From: Bacteroidales bacterium
GTDB lineage: Bacteria; Bacteroidota; Bacteroidia; Bacteroidales; Muribaculaceae
Direction of reading: 5' to 3'
DNA length: 6,665 nt
NCBI GenBank assembly: GCA_004552395.1
Contig: SFOK01000102.1
Span: 1-6,665 of the forward strand
Within the stretch, counting starts at the first letter, position 1. Each line of letters starts with the position of its first letter. A program made the translations under genes and the position numbers. The notes under the pieces are model-generated. The model did no database searches. It saw only the letters and a list, made by a program, of their open reading frames with translations, and had not been told where the DNA came from. Positions 5,934 through 6,665 of this stretch are shown here, in pieces.

Positions 5934-6665
5934 TTAATTCACCCCTATTTTCTTAACATTGCCACCTTGTTTCAAAATGTAGAAGCCCGGCGTGAGAACT
6001 TCGGTTGAAGCGCCCACTTTGATACCGTTCATATCAAATATTTCCATGGGTTCATCGGTAATATCCGAATCAATCTCTTCTACGCCATCGCTCGGGTTGA
6101 GGTCATCCGTCATATTATTGAAAAGATACCAATAGCTTGTCAGCTGATAATCATCCTTGGATCCCTTAGGGATATGGAGACTGGCTTCATAATCAGAGAA
6201 AGTGTCCGTAAAGATTTCAGGCGGTGTTTCCGCATAACTGTTTATTGTCTTCAAACTGGCGCAACTTGCGAAAGCATGTTTACCAATCTTATTGATACCG
6301 GTACCCAATGTAACGAATCTCAAATCTTTGCAATTGTAAAAAGAATAATCTTCTACAGATATGACACTGTTGGGGATTTTGACAGAAACTATATCTATGA
6401 ATCCGTTGAATGAATACTGCTTAATCTTTTTAATACCGTAGGGAATATTCAGCTCCGTTATCTTTTCATCGTTTAGATATAATTGGGAATACCATGCCGG
6501 ATTGAAGGAAGAATTATGAAAATCAATCATGCACCAAGCCGACAAATCTGATATTTCTACTTTTGTCAAAGCATCACAATCGATAAAAGCCCTCTTCCCA
6601 ATCGACGTAACGTTGCTTGGTATATAGATAGAAGGCAACTCCTTACATCCTTCAAATGCGCTTTC
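5934..6665 (-). CDS. BspA-like leucine-rich-repeat surface/secreted protein, C-terminal part (5' end beyond window)
   Basis: The open frame continues without a stop to the window edge. Its first visible residues (ESAFEGCKEL) complete a leucine-rich repeat, so the TTG at 6638-6636 is an internal Leu codon and not a start. The 243 visible residues hold BspA/LRR_5-type repeats of the AF..C..L..V.IP.SVT.IG kind, interrupted by the module starting SDLSAWCMIDF (39-49 of the fragment) common in such proteins. A TPP..F.DY...LHIPKGS..DY...W..F closing repeat follows. The last 48 residues (196-243) contain IFDMNGIKVG and end in GFYILKQGGNVKKIGVN, resembling the C-terminal beta-sandwich sorting tails of Bacteroidales secreted proteins. 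Any signal peptide lies outside the window. BspA proteins are cell-surface or secreted and are linked with adhesion and host-protein binding; no specific ligand can be inferred. The gene is much AT-richer than the operon (one sampled 60-base line is 30% GC, against 58% in the CoA-transferase gene), suggesting a different evolutionary history. Confidence 0.88.
   Translation of the reverse strand, partial: ESAFEGCKELPSIYIPSNVTSIGKRAFIDCDALTKVEISDLSAWCMIDFHNSSFNPAWYSQLYLNDEKITELNIPYGIKKIKQYSFNGFIDIVSVKIPNSVISVEDYSFYNCKDLRFVTLGTGINKIGKHAFASCASLKTINSYAETPPEIFTDTFSDYEASLHIPKGSKDDYQLTSYWYLFNNMTDDLNPSDGVEEIDSDITDEPMEIFDMNGIKVGASTEVLTPGFYILKQGGNVKKIGVN

Noticed and set aside
6174..6413. 79-codon plus-strand frame opposite the BspA-like gene
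   Set aside because: It lies antisense to a frame with clear leucine-rich-repeat and C-terminal tail features.

Overview
The window most likely comes from a gut-type member of the Bacteroidales, perhaps Muribaculaceae-like. Four things point there. The main operon has a Bacteroidota-style promoter (TTG, 20 bases, TAccTTTG). Its start codons lack Shine-Dalgarno sequences. The operon is GC-rich yet uses many ATA isoleucine codons. The right edge carries a BspA-type leucine-rich-repeat protein with a Bacteroidales-style C-terminal tail. The family-level guess is inference; the phylum is much firmer.

Layout. Positions 1-297 show no convincing gene. A promoter at 298-328 and a leader able to form a 5' stem-loop (331-374) precede four plus-strand genes: the two subunits of an indolepyruvate/arylpyruvate:ferredoxin oxidoreductase (iorA 408-2000, iorB 2088-2675), a class I/II PLP aminotransferase (2927-4255) and an acetyl-CoA hydrolase/transferase-family CoA-transferase (4300-5607). 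A strong intrinsic terminator follows (5650-5684). The 251-base gap between iorB and the aminotransferase gene holds a cluster of GC-rich hairpins and then six tandem 16/17-base repeats that end 14 bases before the start codon. A non-coding stretch (5685-5933) with a direct repeat, a G-rich run and two inverted repeats separates this operon from a convergent, clearly AT-richer minus-strand BspA-like gene that runs off the right edge.

How the genes fit together (inference from family knowledge). The aminotransferase would convert an amino acid, probably aromatic, to its 2-oxo acid. IorAB would oxidatively decarboxylate that to an acyl-CoA such as phenylacetyl-, 4-hydroxyphenylacetyl- or indoleacetyl-CoA, reducing ferredoxin. 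The CoA-transferase would pass CoA to a carboxylate such as acetate, releasing the arylacetate and conserving the thioester energy. The same set could run in reverse, making amino acids from arylacetates by reductive carboxylation. Sequence alone does not fix the direction.

The most unusual features are the tandem repeat array abutting the aminotransferase start, an IorA that ends where the usual two-cluster ferredoxin domain should begin, and the grouping of all three catalytic steps with a CoA-transferase rather than a CoA ligase. I do not see a clearly new class of system such as a defence island, CRISPR array or mobile element.
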